Source: Bacteroides fragilis (GTDB lineage: Bacteria > Bacteroidota > Bacteroidia > Bacteroidales > Bacteroidaceae). Taken from it: a DNA stretch of 64,000 nucleotides. Made by a program: the position numbers and the translations under genes. Shown here piece after piece: positions 24,840 through 34,800 of this stretch (the first letter of the stretch is position 1; each line of letters starts with the position of its first letter). Below the pieces are notes generated by a model, which was not told where the DNA came from, ran no database searches, and was given only the letters and a program-made list of their open reading frames with translations. The stretch is taken from the NCBI RefSeq assembly GCF_019583405.1, contig NZ_SZUU01000003.1, forward strand, positions 496,001 to 560,000. The letters run 5' to 3'.

Positions 24840-26270
24840 TCACTTGCGTCTCACAATTTTATATCCGATGGCAGCAATCGTAATGCTCATTAACGGACTG
24901 ATAATGTTGAAGAAGCAATAGGGAAGATAAACCAGTGTAGGAACACTCAGTATCGTGGCTTGCGTCATTCCGCAGGTGTTCCATGGTATTAATACGGAGG
25001 TCACTGTAACAGAATCTTCCGTGGTTCGACTGAGCAAACAGCTTTCATAACCTTTCTTTTCATAAATATCCCGGAACATGTTTCCGGTCAGGATAATGCT
25101 AATATACTGATCGGCTGTGGCGAGGTTCAGGAAAATACCCGAGCAAACCGTAGAGGCCACCATGCTGACTGTATTTTTCATGAAGCGGACAAATACGGAA
25201 GTAATACTTCCTAACATGCCGCCGGCAGTCATAGCCCCTCCGAAACACATCGCACAGATAATAAGCCATACCGTATTCATCATGCCTGCCATACCCCGGG
25301 TAGCCACCAGTTCGGTGAGTGCTTCATTGCTTGTCTGTAGGCTGGTCCCTCCATAAAGAGTCATCATCAGCCCTTTGAAGATGGACTGTGTGCTTTCGGA
25401 ATTTTGCGAACCGGATATTTCCTGCAACAGGTCGGGCTGGAAGAATACGGCAAATGCCCCTGCCAGTGCCGCTGACAGAAATAAGGTGATGACGGAAGGT
25501 ACCCGCCGTGCAATCAGTACACCTGTAACTATCGGTACAATCAGTAGCCATGGTGTAATGTGGAACTTTCCTGCCAGTGCGGCCGAGAATTCGGCTATAT
25601 GTTCTGTGCTTCCGGCATTGTGTGATAATCCGGCTACTGTAAAGATAACCAAGGTAATGATTAGTGAAGGTACGGTGGTTATCAACATATAGCGGATATG
25701 TCTGAACAGGGGAGTATCGGTAACTGAGGCTGCTAATATCGTCGTATCCGATAATGGAGAGATTTTATCTCCGAAGTATGCGCCCGAAATAATAGCTCCG
25801 GCTATCCAGCCTTCTTCGAATCCCTGTGCCTTGCCGATGCCCATTAAAGCGATTCCGATGGTAGCAATCGTAGTCCAGGAACTTCCGGTCATAACCGATA
25901 CCAAGGCACAGATAATACAGGTAGAGGTCAGGAAAAAACTGGGATGTATGATTTGCACTCCGTAATAAATCAATGTGGGGACTACACCGCTTATCATCCA
26001 TGCACCACTCAATGCGCCGATAATCAGCAGAATGATTAGGGCGGTAGATACGCCTGTAATGTTGTTTGTGATAGCCAGTTCAAAGTCTTTCCAACCTATT
26101 TTGTAGAATCCCATGCCGATCAGTATGCAAACGGCTGTTGTAGTCAGCAGAGACACTTGGCTGCCTCCGCTGAGTGCATCGCTGCCAAAGGTACGTATGG
26201 TGGCAAACAGCATGATAACCAATACGACCAGAGGGATCAGAGAGACAAGAGGCGAGGGGGCTTTTTTCAT
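24840..26270 (-). CDS. nhaC: Na+/H+ antiporter, NhaC family
   Basis: The 476-residue polytopic inner-membrane protein has about 11-12 hydrophobic segments. The NhaC family core is visible (MTGSSWTTIATIGIALMGIG, AGAIISGAYFGDKISPLSDT, VLIPWNTCGMTQA). It exchanges Na+ for H+ to maintain pH and sodium balance. It begins 24 bp after the VIT/CCC1 gene, suggesting one transcript for two cation transporters. Confidence 0.9.
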   Translation of the reverse strand: MKKAPSPLVSLIPLVVLVIMLFATIRTFGSDALSGGSQVSLLTTTAVCILIGMGFYKIGWKDFELAITNNITGVSTALIILLIIGALSGAWMISGVVPTLIYYGVQIIHPSFFLTSTCIICALVSVMTGSSWTTIATIGIALMGIGKAQGFEEGWIAGAIISGAYFGDKISPLSDTTILAASVTDTPLFRHIRYMLITTVPSLIITLVIFTVAGLSHNAGSTEHIAEFSAALAGKFHITPWLLIVPIVTGVLIARRVPSVITLFLSAALAGAFAVFFQPDLLQEISGSQNSESTQSIFKGLMMTLYGGTSLQTSNEALTELVATRGMAGMMNTVWLIICAMCFGGAMTAGGMLGSITSVFVRFMKNTVSMVASTVCSGIFLNLATADQYISIILTGNMFRDIYEKKGYESCLLSRTTEDSVTVTSVLIPWNTCGMTQATILSVPTLVYLPYCFFNIISPLMSITIAAIGYKIVRRK

Positions 26271-26294
26271 GATTCTTCTTTTCCTTTTTTATGT

Positions 26295-27167
26295 TTAAGC
26301 GTCTATTCCTGTAAATGTTTTCAGTGCATAGCCTATCAGAAAGCTAATGCCGGCTACGCTGAAACTAAGTACTGCCATCTCGGTGAATCTTTTGCGGAAA
26401 CTTTCTCCGCGTGCTACCGAATAGTAATAATTAAACAATGCAATGATCACCAAAGCCATGGCCAGCATTATTCCCAAAGCTATCAGTACGTTTTCGATCA
26501 GTATGAAGGGAGCAACCAGCGCCACTACCGTGATGATATAAGCAATGCCCGTATAGATGGCGGCCTTTATGGGATGTTTCGTTTCTCCTCCTTCCGATTT
26601 GGTCGAGAGATATTCAGATGAAGCCATTGATAAAGCTGCGGCAATCCCCGTGATGCTTCCCGTCAGGGCTATCAGCCTGGAGTCACTCAATGCTAAAGTG
26701 AATCCTGCCAACGCTCCGGTAAACTCTACCAACGCGTCATTCAGGCCGAGTACTACCGAACCCATATATTCAAGTCGTTCTTCGTTGATTAGCCCGATTA
26801 ATTTCTGTTCATGAACTTCTTCTTCACTGGCCAATTGCCGGAGGTCCGGATAATCTGTATATTTGGCATAATCATGATGTGCATTCTCTTCACTTGACTC
26901 CATCAGTTTAATGGCAAATGTAATACCCAGGATTCTTGCCAGCCAGTAATATTTGGCTATACGCAACTTGTCTGGTGCAACGTCGGTTTCCGTATATTTC
27001 TTTAGTGTGGCATAGTGCGCTTTTTCTTCTGCTGAGATCAGACGTAATACTTTGCGGTTCGATTCGTCTTTTTCAATAGAGGCCAGTCGTTCGTATACGA
27101 TACTTTCGGTTTTCTCGTTTCGTTGGAAACGGATAAACTCTTCCTTCATTTTTTTATTCAAGTCCAT
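26295..27167 (-). CDS. VIT1/CCC1-family iron or manganese transporter with rubrerythrin-like N-terminal domain
   Basis: The ATG at 27167 (MDLNKKMKEEFIRF) is preferred over the in-frame GTG at 27176. The roughly 290-residue protein starts with a ferritin-like helical domain (about 1-125) containing Glu-His pairs typical of a metal site (ISAEEKAHYATL, SEENAHHDYAKY, EEEVHEQKLIGL). A VIT1/CCC1 membrane domain follows (about 130-290: GLNDALVEFTGALAGFTLAL). Such fusions (membrane-bound ferritin/VIT) export or store Fe2+/Mn2+. A TATCTTTG promoter lies 20 bp upstream, and nhaC follows directly. Confidence 0.85.
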   Translation of the reverse strand: MDLNKKMKEEFIRFQRNEKTESIVYERLASIEKDESNRKVLRLISAEEKAHYATLKKYTETDVAPDKLRIAKYYWLARILGITFAIKLMESSEENAHHDYAKYTDYPDLRQLASEEEVHEQKLIGLINEERLEYMGSVVLGLNDALVEFTGALAGFTLALSDSRLIALTGSITGIAAALSMASSEYLSTKSEGGETKHPIKAAIYTGIAYIITVVALVAPFILIENVLIALGIMLAMALVIIALFNYYYSVARGESFRKRFTEMAVLSFSVAGISFLIGYALKTFTGIDA

Positions 27168-27187
27168 TTTCGTCACTTTTAATTTTG

Positions 27188-27195
27188 CAAAGATA
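27188..27195 (-). promoter_or_regulatory. -7 box TATCTTTG of the VIT/CCC1-nhaC unit
   Basis: An exact TAnnTTTG match on the minus strand, 20 bp before the ATG at 27167. The implied 5' leader is only about 15 nt. Confidence 0.65.
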
Positions 27196-27406
27196 CAATA
27201 AGTCCTCTAAAAAGCTGGTTGAAAAATAAATTTATGAATGTGTCCGTATCAGTCCAATAGTTGCTTCATTTGAAGTGGCCAAACTAAAAAAGATATATCA
27301 GACTGATTTAATGGAAGCGGAGCGGCATTATAAACAGATCATTCTTTTCTTTTCTTTCTTTCCTTCTTAAATCCGTATATCCTCTTATCGCTCTCTTTTC
27401 TTGGTT

Positions 27407-27535
27407 TTACAAGGTAGCTTTTTCTTGTTTCTGCACCAAACGCTCTCTTTGGAAATCTTCTACAATCGTAGTTGCCAGAATCGTAACTATCCCTTTCCAT
27501 TCCTCTCTTATGCCTTTTTCCCGTAAATAATTCAT
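27407..27535 (-). CDS. Possible 42-residue small protein
   Basis: A short open frame starts at an ATG (MNYLREKGIREEWKG) and ends at QEKATL. The residue make-up is protein-like, alternating basic/acidic and hydrophobic residues (IVTILATTIVEDFQRERL). The same frame stays open for some 17 codons upstream without a start. It could be a small gene or the tail of a decayed one. I do not recognise it. Confidence 0.25.
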   Translation of the reverse strand: MNYLREKGIREEWKGIVTILATTIVEDFQRERLVQKQEKATL

Positions 27536-27636
27536 TTCTCTTTCTATTTTCTTCAACTTCAATCTTTTAATCCCTTTTGTTCTCTCTTTTTATATCACTT
27601 GATTTAACAAGGTGTTAAACTTAGCCTTTTGCATTC

Positions 27637-27674
27637 AAAGAACAAGACTTTTAAATGTAAAAGACTTGTTCTTT
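27637..27674. repeat. Inverted repeat, 16-bp arms
   Basis: AAAGAACAAGACTTTT (27637-27652) pairs with AAAAGACTTGTTCTTT (27659-27674), 15 of 16 bases, loop 6 nt. It lies about 90 bp downstream of the membrane-protein gene ending at 27764 and may terminate it, although no T-run follows. Confidence 0.5.
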
Positions 27675-27763
27675 CCGTCCCTATAACGAATGCTTTCCTC
27701 AAGTGCGTTAACAATGTTAACGTCATTCATGAAAAACGAACGAAGAGAACTCTTGAACAAATA

Positions 27764-28192
27764 CTAAGTATGTGACCTTTTACGCCACCAGTAGCGTATA
27801 AACAATATGCCTGTAAACATAAGTGCCAGTGAGAGCCCTGTGTAAAAAACTGAAATGAAAGTGTCAGGCAGCAGATGTAATGCGCGAATGGTGATCCCCA
27901 TCGCTATCATGAAGCACATGATGATCCATCCCTTTGCATCGAAAAAAGAGAAGGGGCAATTCTTTTCCTTTTTCTTTTGTTCGATCCGGCGGGTATGTTT
28001 ATAGTAGAGTTTTCGGAAGACGAGAATAAAAAACAATAAGAAAACAACTGTAGCTTCGCCTACCTTGAAGAGCCAGTATTGTGAGTCGTTGAGCCAGGTC
28101 ACAATGCCTATGCGTAGAATATTGGCCCCCGCTATTATCCAGACGATACCGGCTGTGATTAATAATACTTGTCTGTTTACTCCGTACTTCAT
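27764..28192 (-). CDS. Four-TM membrane protein of unknown function
   Basis: This 142-residue protein has four predicted transmembrane segments (about 8-30 LLITAGIVWIIAGANILRIG, 42-60 WLFKVGEATVVFLLFFILVF, 88-106 GWIIMCFMIAMGITI, 115-133). A basic loop (HTRRIEQKKKEKN) lies between TM2 and TM3. No family was recognised. It is 31 bp downstream of the MFS gene on the same strand and is probably cotranscribed with it. Confidence 0.6.
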   Translation of the reverse strand: MKYGVNRQVLLITAGIVWIIAGANILRIGIVTWLNDSQYWLFKVGEATVVFLLFFILVFRKLYYKHTRRIEQKKKEKNCPFSFFDAKGWIIMCFMIAMGITIRALHLLPDTFISVFYTGLSLALMFTGILFIRYWWRKRSHT

Positions 28193-28223
28193 GTCTATAT
28201 AACAATTATTAGGTGACTTCGGA

Positions 28224-29399
28224 TTATCGTTTTGAGAAAAAAGTAATCAGCAGTGAACCGGTGGTCAATGCTATTCCCGTACCAACGACTCCATGCCAAC
28301 CGAACGCTTGCCAGAATGTTCCTGCCAGAAACGTCCCCGTAGAGGCACCTATGAAGTAAGTAGTCATAAAAATCGTATTAATGCGGTTAGAAGCACTCGG
28401 ACAGAGTTCGAAGATGCGGGTCTGGTTGCTTAATTGGATACATTGCATACCTATATCGATGATAATGATGCCAGCAACTATACCCCAATAAGAGTTTTCC
28501 CCCGCAAACAGCAGGAACCAAGCCAATAAAATCAGTCCGCATCCGATGAAATTGAATCGTCTGACCCCGACTCTCCGTACATACTTTCCTACGAGGGAAG
28601 CTGACAAAGCACCGGCAATGCCACACAACCCTAACATACCGATGACATGGCTATCGGCATAGAATGGGGCACCTCCCATCTTAAATGCCAGACACGACCA
28701 CATAGCCAGAAATGAACCGAAAGCAAGTGCTGCACGGACAGAGAAAATGCGAAGTTCGGGATATTGCTTCAATAATGAATACAAAGACTTCATTAAGTCG
28801 CTATACCTCCCCTGAAAGTTTGGGCGTATGTCAGGTAATACCCGCATGACCACAATACCACATAACAGCATCATACCTGCGGCGATATAATACATTTCGC
28901 GCCAGCCAAACAGTTCTCCTATAAATCCGCTGACCACTCGTGAAGCCAAGATGCCGGTCAGTAATCCCGAAACTACGATCCCTACGTTCCGTCCCTTGTT
29001 TTCCGGACGCGAGAACTGAGAGGCTATCGGGATAAATATTTGTGGCATCACCGAACAGATACCTGTGAGAAGCGAAGCACAAAGAATGATATGGATGTTA
29101 GGGGCCATTGCGATGACGAGCAACGAGAGAATCAATATGGAGAAACTAGTAAGAATGATACGTTTCCGCTGGTATAAGTCACCTAAAGGAACGATAAACA
29201 ATAATCCGAGCGCATAACCGATCTGTGTCACCATGGCGATCAGATTGGTTTTAAACTCCGAAACGCCCAGTTCATGGCGAATCATGTTCAGTAAGGGCTG
29301 GTTATAGTAAAGGTTGGCTACCGATATGCCTGCAACAATGGCGAGTGTCCAAAGTATCGAAGCCGGTAATCCATCATTTTCTTTCAAAATCTGTTTCAT
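28224..29399 (-). CDS. MFS transporter (drug/metabolite efflux type)
   Basis: This 391-residue inner-membrane protein has 12 hydrophobic segments and the MFS loop 2-3 signature (YALGLLFIVPLGDLYQRKRII). Motifs such as ASRVVSGFIGELFGWREMYY and the strongly hydrophobic N-terminus (VANLYYNQPLLNMIRHELG) match the YfmO/YnfM-like efflux branch. The substrate is unknown. The -7 box TAACTTTG lies just 5 nt before the ATG, implying a leaderless mRNA. Confidence 0.85.
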   Translation of the reverse strand: MKQILKENDGLPASILWTLAIVAGISVANLYYNQPLLNMIRHELGVSEFKTNLIAMVTQIGYALGLLFIVPLGDLYQRKRIILTSFSILILSLLVIAMAPNIHIILCASLLTGICSVMPQIFIPIASQFSRPENKGRNVGIVVSGLLTGILASRVVSGFIGELFGWREMYYIAAGMMLLCGIVVMRVLPDIRPNFQGRYSDLMKSLYSLLKQYPELRIFSVRAALAFGSFLAMWSCLAFKMGGAPFYADSHVIGMLGLCGIAGALSASLVGKYVRRVGVRRFNFIGCGLILLAWFLLFAGENSYWGIVAGIIIIDIGMQCIQLSNQTRIFELCPSASNRINTIFMTTYFIGASTGTFLAGTFWQAFGWHGVVGTGIALTTGSLLITFFSKR

Positions 29400-29403
29400 G
29401 GTG

Positions 29404-29411
29404 CAAAGTTA
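29404..29411 (-). promoter_or_regulatory. -7 box TAACTTTG abutting the MFS start codon
   Basis: The minus strand reads TAACTTTG then CACC then ATG. Transcription normally starts about 5-7 nt after this box, so the transcript would begin at or next to the start codon. Confidence 0.55.
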
Positions 29412-29423
29412 CCATTTTGGGGG

Positions 29424-31784
29424 CTATTCCACAAAGAACGTTGTTGAAATTGTATTTCCTTCGTCGTCTACTGCTGTCAGCGAGTGCTTTCCCGGAGCAG
29501 GGCGTAGAGAGAATTTATGGAAGTCCTGTGTCTGCATCAGGTAGGTTTCGTCCAGATGCCAGTAGACAGTTGTGTTGGGATGGCTGTGGACCAATTCGAC
29601 GGTCAGCTGTCCTTGGTTACCATCCATCTGTTTAGGCAGATGGATCCGCGCTCCCATCGGAGGATAGATAAACTGCATCGGCTGGAAACGGTCTTCTCCG
29701 CATCCGGGTTTGAAGGGGGGGAGCGGATGATACTCAGGATGATGCTGTTTATAATACCACTCCCATACGGGTGGAAGGGTAAACCAGTTTCGGCGGGCAA
29801 CCGGTTCACTGTCAGCACAGTTTTCGTAGATACGGAACCGTTCATCTGCTGATAGGGTGACCGGGTGGTGATAGGGGCAGGCTTCCGTTTTGAGGCCTTC
29901 CGGAAGAATTAACAGGGTATCTGTTTCTTCACAAAACCGTCCTTTCAAATGTCCGGATTGCCGACAGATCTCTGCTTCAACCAGTTTACCTTGTGGGCGC
30001 TCGAACCAAGGAGAGGAGGGGAGCAGATTGAATACATCGAACAGGACAGGCCCCGCTGTACGGGCTCCTACCAGTCCGGGCTTGCCTTCACCCGTAGCAT
30101 TTCCGACCCATACACCTACGGCATATTTTGGAGTTACCCCCACTGCCCAGGCATCCCGGAAACCATAACTGGTACCCGTTTTCCAGGCAATGGTTTGCAT
30201 GGAAGGAATGGTACGCCAGTCTATCTCTTCGGGACGGTTTACTTCTTTGATGGTGTCAAATGTCTGCCAGACTGCTCCGGGTTGGAATGGCGGATGTTGA
30301 ATGATGGCCGGGGATCGGTGGGCGGAGAGGGAGTCCGATAATAATAAGGTACAAGGGGCCTGTACCAGTCCGTTGAGGCTGCGTCCCATATTGGCATAGG
30401 TCGAAGTGACATCCCAAAGGGTAGCTTCCGCTCCTCCCAGAATCAAAGAAAGTCCGTAGTGTCCTGAGGGACGGTTTAAGGTGGTCAGCCCTATCTGCTT
30501 CAGAAAATTGTGGAACTTGGGTACTCCATACCGTTGTAACATTGTGACCGAAGGAATGTTGAGCGAACGTGCGATGGCTTCCGAAGCCGGTACGGCACCT
30601 TCGAATTGCTGGTTGAAGTTTTGTGGAGTGAAGCCATTAATGTTGACCGGAACGTCCGGTAACAGAGTATTGGGAAGAATCTCTCCTTCCTGTAGCATTG
30701 CATAATAAAGAAAAGGCTTGAGAATGCTTCCTGTGCTGCGTGGTGACCGGATTACATCTACCTGGTTACCGCTCTTTTTCTTGTCGAAGTGTACATTGCC
30801 GCAATAAGCAATGACCTGATTGGTACGAATGTCAATTACGAGGATGGCCATATTTCGGATATCACTTCGCTTGAATTCGCTGTTCCACCGTTCTACCAGA
30901 CTTTCTATCTGAGTTTGTATACCCTTGTCGATGGTCGATACGGAATATTTTCCATTTCGGGTCTGATAGAAATGGTCTGTCAGATGGGGGGCTATCTGTG
31001 GAAGAGGCAAAGGTTCCTGGGGGAGTGGCTCACTGATAGCCAGTTCATAAGTGGAAGTATCGAGAATACCTTTTTGGTGCAGGTGTGTCAGCAGTCGGTT
31101 TCGTTTGTCAAGTAATGCTTGCCGGCTTTTCGAAAGGTGGATCATGGCGGGAGAGTTGGGAAGTACGGCAAGCATAGCCGATTCCGCCCAGGACAGTTCT
31201 TCTGCCGAGTGTCCGAAATAGCGCCATGCAGCAGCATCCAGTCCCACTACATTACCTCCGAAGGGGGCATGCGAAACATAAAGTGACAATATCTTCTTCT
31301 TGGAATAACGGAACTCCAGCCGGGTGGCTCCTATCATCTCGATCAGTTTTTCCTTGAATGTACGCGGCTTGTTCCGTGCCAGCCGAATCGTTTGCATCGT
31401 AAGAGTGCTTCCCCCGCTGACGATTCGCTTGTGTCTGAGATTTTGCAGGGCGGCTCTGCCTATTGCCAAGGGGCTGATTCCCCAATGGCGGTAGAATTGA
31501 CGGTCTTCAAATTCAACCAGACAGGTAGCTACTTTTTCCGGTGTGTTGTCGCGCGGAGGGAAACGCCATTGTCCATCCGTGGCGATACGGGCACCGAGAA
31601 GTTCCCCATTACGGTCGACCAAGACAGTAGAATAGGGAGAGGTGAATAATTGCCGGGGAAGACAAAATAAGTATAGGAGAAGTAGGAGGAAGAGAGAAAT
31701 CTTCCACCAACTTTTGAAATATTTCTTCCACCCCCTCCCTTGTGGGGAGGGGGGAAGATTGTCTGGTTTAAGAATACGGTTCAT
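29424..31784 (-). CDS. pbpC: Penicillin-binding protein 1C
   Basis: This 786-residue bifunctional peptidoglycan synthase has a TM anchor (about 28-45, ISLFLLLLLYLFCLP) and a GT51 transglycosylase (EFEDRQFYRHWGISP, GGSTLTMQTIRL, about 75-240). The transpeptidase follows (SxxK in STGSILK, SxN in RSLNIPS, KTGT in WKTGTSYGFRDAW, about 300-560), then the PBP1C-specific C-terminal domain (about 695-786). It starts 20 bp after the alpha-2-macroglobulin gene, the conserved pbpC/A2M arrangement. The first 20 residues include PPSPQGRG, encoded by a GC-rich palindrome that looks inserted, so the natural N-terminus may be different. Confidence 0.93.
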   Translation of the reverse strand: MNRILKPDNLPPSPQGRGWKKYFKSWWKISLFLLLLLYLFCLPRQLFTSPYSTVLVDRNGELLGARIATDGQWRFPPRDNTPEKVATCLVEFEDRQFYRHWGISPLAIGRAALQNLRHKRIVSGGSTLTMQTIRLARNKPRTFKEKLIEMIGATRLEFRYSKKKILSLYVSHAPFGGNVVGLDAAAWRYFGHSAEELSWAESAMLAVLPNSPAMIHLSKSRQALLDKRNRLLTHLHQKGILDTSTYELAISEPLPQEPLPLPQIAPHLTDHFYQTRNGKYSVSTIDKGIQTQIESLVERWNSEFKRSDIRNMAILVIDIRTNQVIAYCGNVHFDKKKSGNQVDVIRSPRSTGSILKPFLYYAMLQEGEILPNTLLPDVPVNINGFTPQNFNQQFEGAVPASEAIARSLNIPSVTMLQRYGVPKFHNFLKQIGLTTLNRPSGHYGLSLILGGAEATLWDVTSTYANMGRSLNGLVQAPCTLLLSDSLSAHRSPAIIQHPPFQPGAVWQTFDTIKEVNRPEEIDWRTIPSMQTIAWKTGTSYGFRDAWAVGVTPKYAVGVWVGNATGEGKPGLVGARTAGPVLFDVFNLLPSSPWFERPQGKLVEAEICRQSGHLKGRFCEETDTLLILPEGLKTEACPYHHPVTLSADERFRIYENCADSEPVARRNWFTLPPVWEWYYKQHHPEYHPLPPFKPGCGEDRFQPMQFIYPPMGARIHLPKQMDGNQGQLTVELVHSHPNTTVYWHLDETYLMQTQDFHKFSLRPAPGKHSLTAVDDEGNTISTTFFVE
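31725..31757. repeat. GC-rich palindrome (REP-like) inside the pbpC start region
   Basis: CTTCCaCCCCCTCCC (31725-31739) faces GGGAGGGGGGAAG (31745-31757) around TTGTG. It is far more GC-rich than its surroundings and encodes the PPSPQGRG segment of PbpC. Such palindromes are dispersed in many genomes as small repeat units. Confidence 0.6.
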
Positions 31785-31803
31785 CAGGTTTTATTTGATA
31801 GTT

Positions 31804-34800
31804 TTACCTGATGACTTGCGTCCTTCCGGCCTGTGTCCTTGCCTGTGCATTAGCATCATACATCGCTTCACACTGGATAGCCGGCATAACAAAATCACCG
31901 GCATAGGTCGCCTGTAAGCGGACGGTAAATGTTTTGGCTTGTCCCTGCTGTAAGTTAAAGTAGGTCAGTATCCGGTCATCACGAATATCCTGATAGCTAT
32001 AAGGAGCAGAGGTTGTAATCTGTCCTGCCATTCGTTCATTAAAGATCTCCCAGCCGGCAGGAATGATATGTATCAGTGCCAGATTCGTATAATCCGTCGT
32101 ACCACTGATATTGGCTACAGTTACCACTGCCATAAAGTCCGTACCCTGATTCAGAGAACGTGTATCTATCGGCGAGCCGTTATTGTCTAAATACCTTACG
32201 TTCAGGCGTAGATTATTGGCCATCGGCGGCAATGTGTCGTTCAGTAATTGGGTACGTGTGATCAGATCTGCGTTTAGAGATCCTTTCCCGTTATTTTTCA
32301 GGATTACTTTTCCTTCATGTGGTGAAGTGGGGAGTGATGCCTCGTATATGGCTTTGGCTGATTTTACAGCCGGTTGCTGTTTGCCATTCAACGTCCAGTT
32401 AAAGTCCAGCGTACCGGACAGTTTTTCTGCCAAACGTCCCATTGCCATCAATGAAAAGGCAGTAGACTGTGTGCTGAACCATGTCTCTTGTGCCAGGTTG
32501 TGTGAAACGATTTTGGCTTGTTCCATGGCCTCACGCTGGCGGTTCATCAGCAGTAAGGTTTCAAGTATCATTGCTTCGTCACGATCGGACGAACCGTATA
32601 CATAGTTATTCGATGAATAAGGTTCTACGGTTGTCTTAGCACTGAATACCAGTTCACCGGCTGCTTTCTCTTTGCCGTTGAGTGCATAGGCGGCTGCCAA
32701 ACGCCATTTGGCTTGTTGCGAGAGTGCCGGCAATTCTTTCATCCGGTTCATGGCTCCATGTTCAGGTGATCCCGCCAGAGCCAGTGTGTAAAGGCGGAAA
32801 GTCTGCTGGAGGTCTGCCTGCCAATGCCACCAGTTCTGCTCTTGTGTGACGGGTTGCCAATTCTGGGATGCTGCCTTTTGGAAGCGTTTCCATTTGTTCA
32901 ATACATTGCTGTTCACTGCATAACCCTTTTCTTGTGCCAATACCAGGAACATACCTGCATAAGAGGTGATCCATTCGTTTGCCGAGGCATCTCCCGGCCA
33001 ATAGACGAAGCCTCCGTTGGGAAGTTGACGCCCGTATAGTTGACGGATGGCTTCCTGTACATTGGTTTTTATCTTTTCCGATTCCTCGTTGTCTACTGTT
33101 TTGAACTGGCTGACGAACAGCAGTGGAAGGGCTTTTGAAGTCAGTTGCTCTGTACAGTTGTGCTGATAATTGTATAGGAAATCGAAACGGCGGCTTATGT
33201 CGACAGACGGGATGCGTGAGACCTCCAACTGTATACTGTTTCCTTCCGAACCGTTACTTAACTGGTAATGGAGCTCTTCACTCTTTCCGGCTTCCACCCA
33301 TTTACTCTCACGCAAAGTGACTACCGGATTCGGATTACGTACCTCTATCTCGATTGTTTCTTTGGTACTTTGTCCGTTACCGTTAGCAGCCAGATGGATG
33401 GTAGCTTTCCCGGTTTTCGTACTTGTCTTTAATTTAAAGAAGATAAGCCGGTCACCGGTTTGGTTGAAAGTAAGCGTCTGCTGCTTGCTGCCGTTCACTT
33501 GTACTCCGGCACCGGAAGCCTGTATGGATACGTTTACATTCTTCACACTGTTTTCCAATGCGAATACGTTAACAGGAACTTCAATCTCTTCACCGGTACT
33601 CAGTACACGTGGCAGTGTCGAAAGAATCATTAACGGAGTGCGTACAGGAGCAGTTTTTTCTGCATTTCCGTATGCTCCGTTCTGACCGGCCACTACCATG
33701 GCACGTACGGAACCTACATACATCGGTAAAGTAATCTGGTGAGTGCGGCTTTTTCCTTTGGCAATACTGAAAGGACCGATGAATTTCACTACCGGCTTGA
33801 AGCGGTTTGCTTTCTGGTCCGATGGCTTCAGGGTTTCATCACCGCCTGTACTGAACATCGATCCATAGCTTCCCGCTGTGGCTCCCAGTACATCGTCATA
33901 CATATCCCAAGTACGGATTCCCAGTGCCTCACGGGCATAGAAACTGTTCCAGGGATCCGGTGTCTTGAAGTTGGTTAAATCAAGCAGCCCGTCATCTACA
34001 ATAGCGAGCGTATAAGTCATCGGTTTACCGTGCTTTTCGCTTACGGTCAGGTTGAATGCCTGTTCGGGACGAAGCACTTCCGGCATCTTGATTTGCGGCT
34101 CAAGAACCGTTTGCTTATCAGTTACGAATACCGGCATTATACCGTACATGCGGATAGGGAGGTCGTTTACCGTTTGCGCATGGGGTTGCAGCAGGCTGAT
34201 ATGAAGATAAACATTCGGAGCCATTTCGGGAGTCACCTTAAACTGATATTTGGTGTCCTCCTTCCCCGATACTTCAATCCACTCCCGTTGAATTACGGAC
34301 GAACCGTTTTCAAGTGTTACCAGTGCTCTTCCTCCTGCGGAAGCCGGTAATATGGCTGTTACGGTTTCTCCCGGTTCATAGGAGTCCTTGTCGATGGAGA
34401 AAGATAACATCTTGATACCACTCGGGTCACTCTTGTTGGAACGTCCCCGCCAGTCAGGCCAGTCCACATAGATGGTACCTCCCGTAGCATGTCCGCTTTC
34501 GCGGTCTTTTACGTAAACCAGATACCGTCCCCAATCCGGATAATTCACTCTGAAGCTGAATTGTCCCTTTCCGTCTACTGTGTTGAGTCGTCCTGTAGCT
34601 ACGGGGCTGATGGAGCTGCTGTTGATGTATGTTTCGAATGATTCGTTATCGTTTTCCCACCACCAACTCCAACTGATGCGGTATATTTTGTATTCCAGCC
34701 CGGAACGGTTCACCGGTTTTCCGTCGGGACTGACTGTAATGACATCAAACACATGATCTTTATCTGTTTCGATATATCTGCCCTGCGGTTGGTTCAGGTT

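Larger units (their letters stand above)
27177..27763. other. Intergenic region upstream of the VIT/CCC1 gene
   Basis: It holds the promoter (27188-27195), a pyrimidine-rich stretch on the plus strand, one possible short minus-strand ORF (27407-27535), a 16-bp inverted repeat (27637-27674) and a palindrome CGTTAAC-AAT-GTTAACG (27706-27722) that could be an operator. No larger gene was recognised. Confidence 0.5.
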
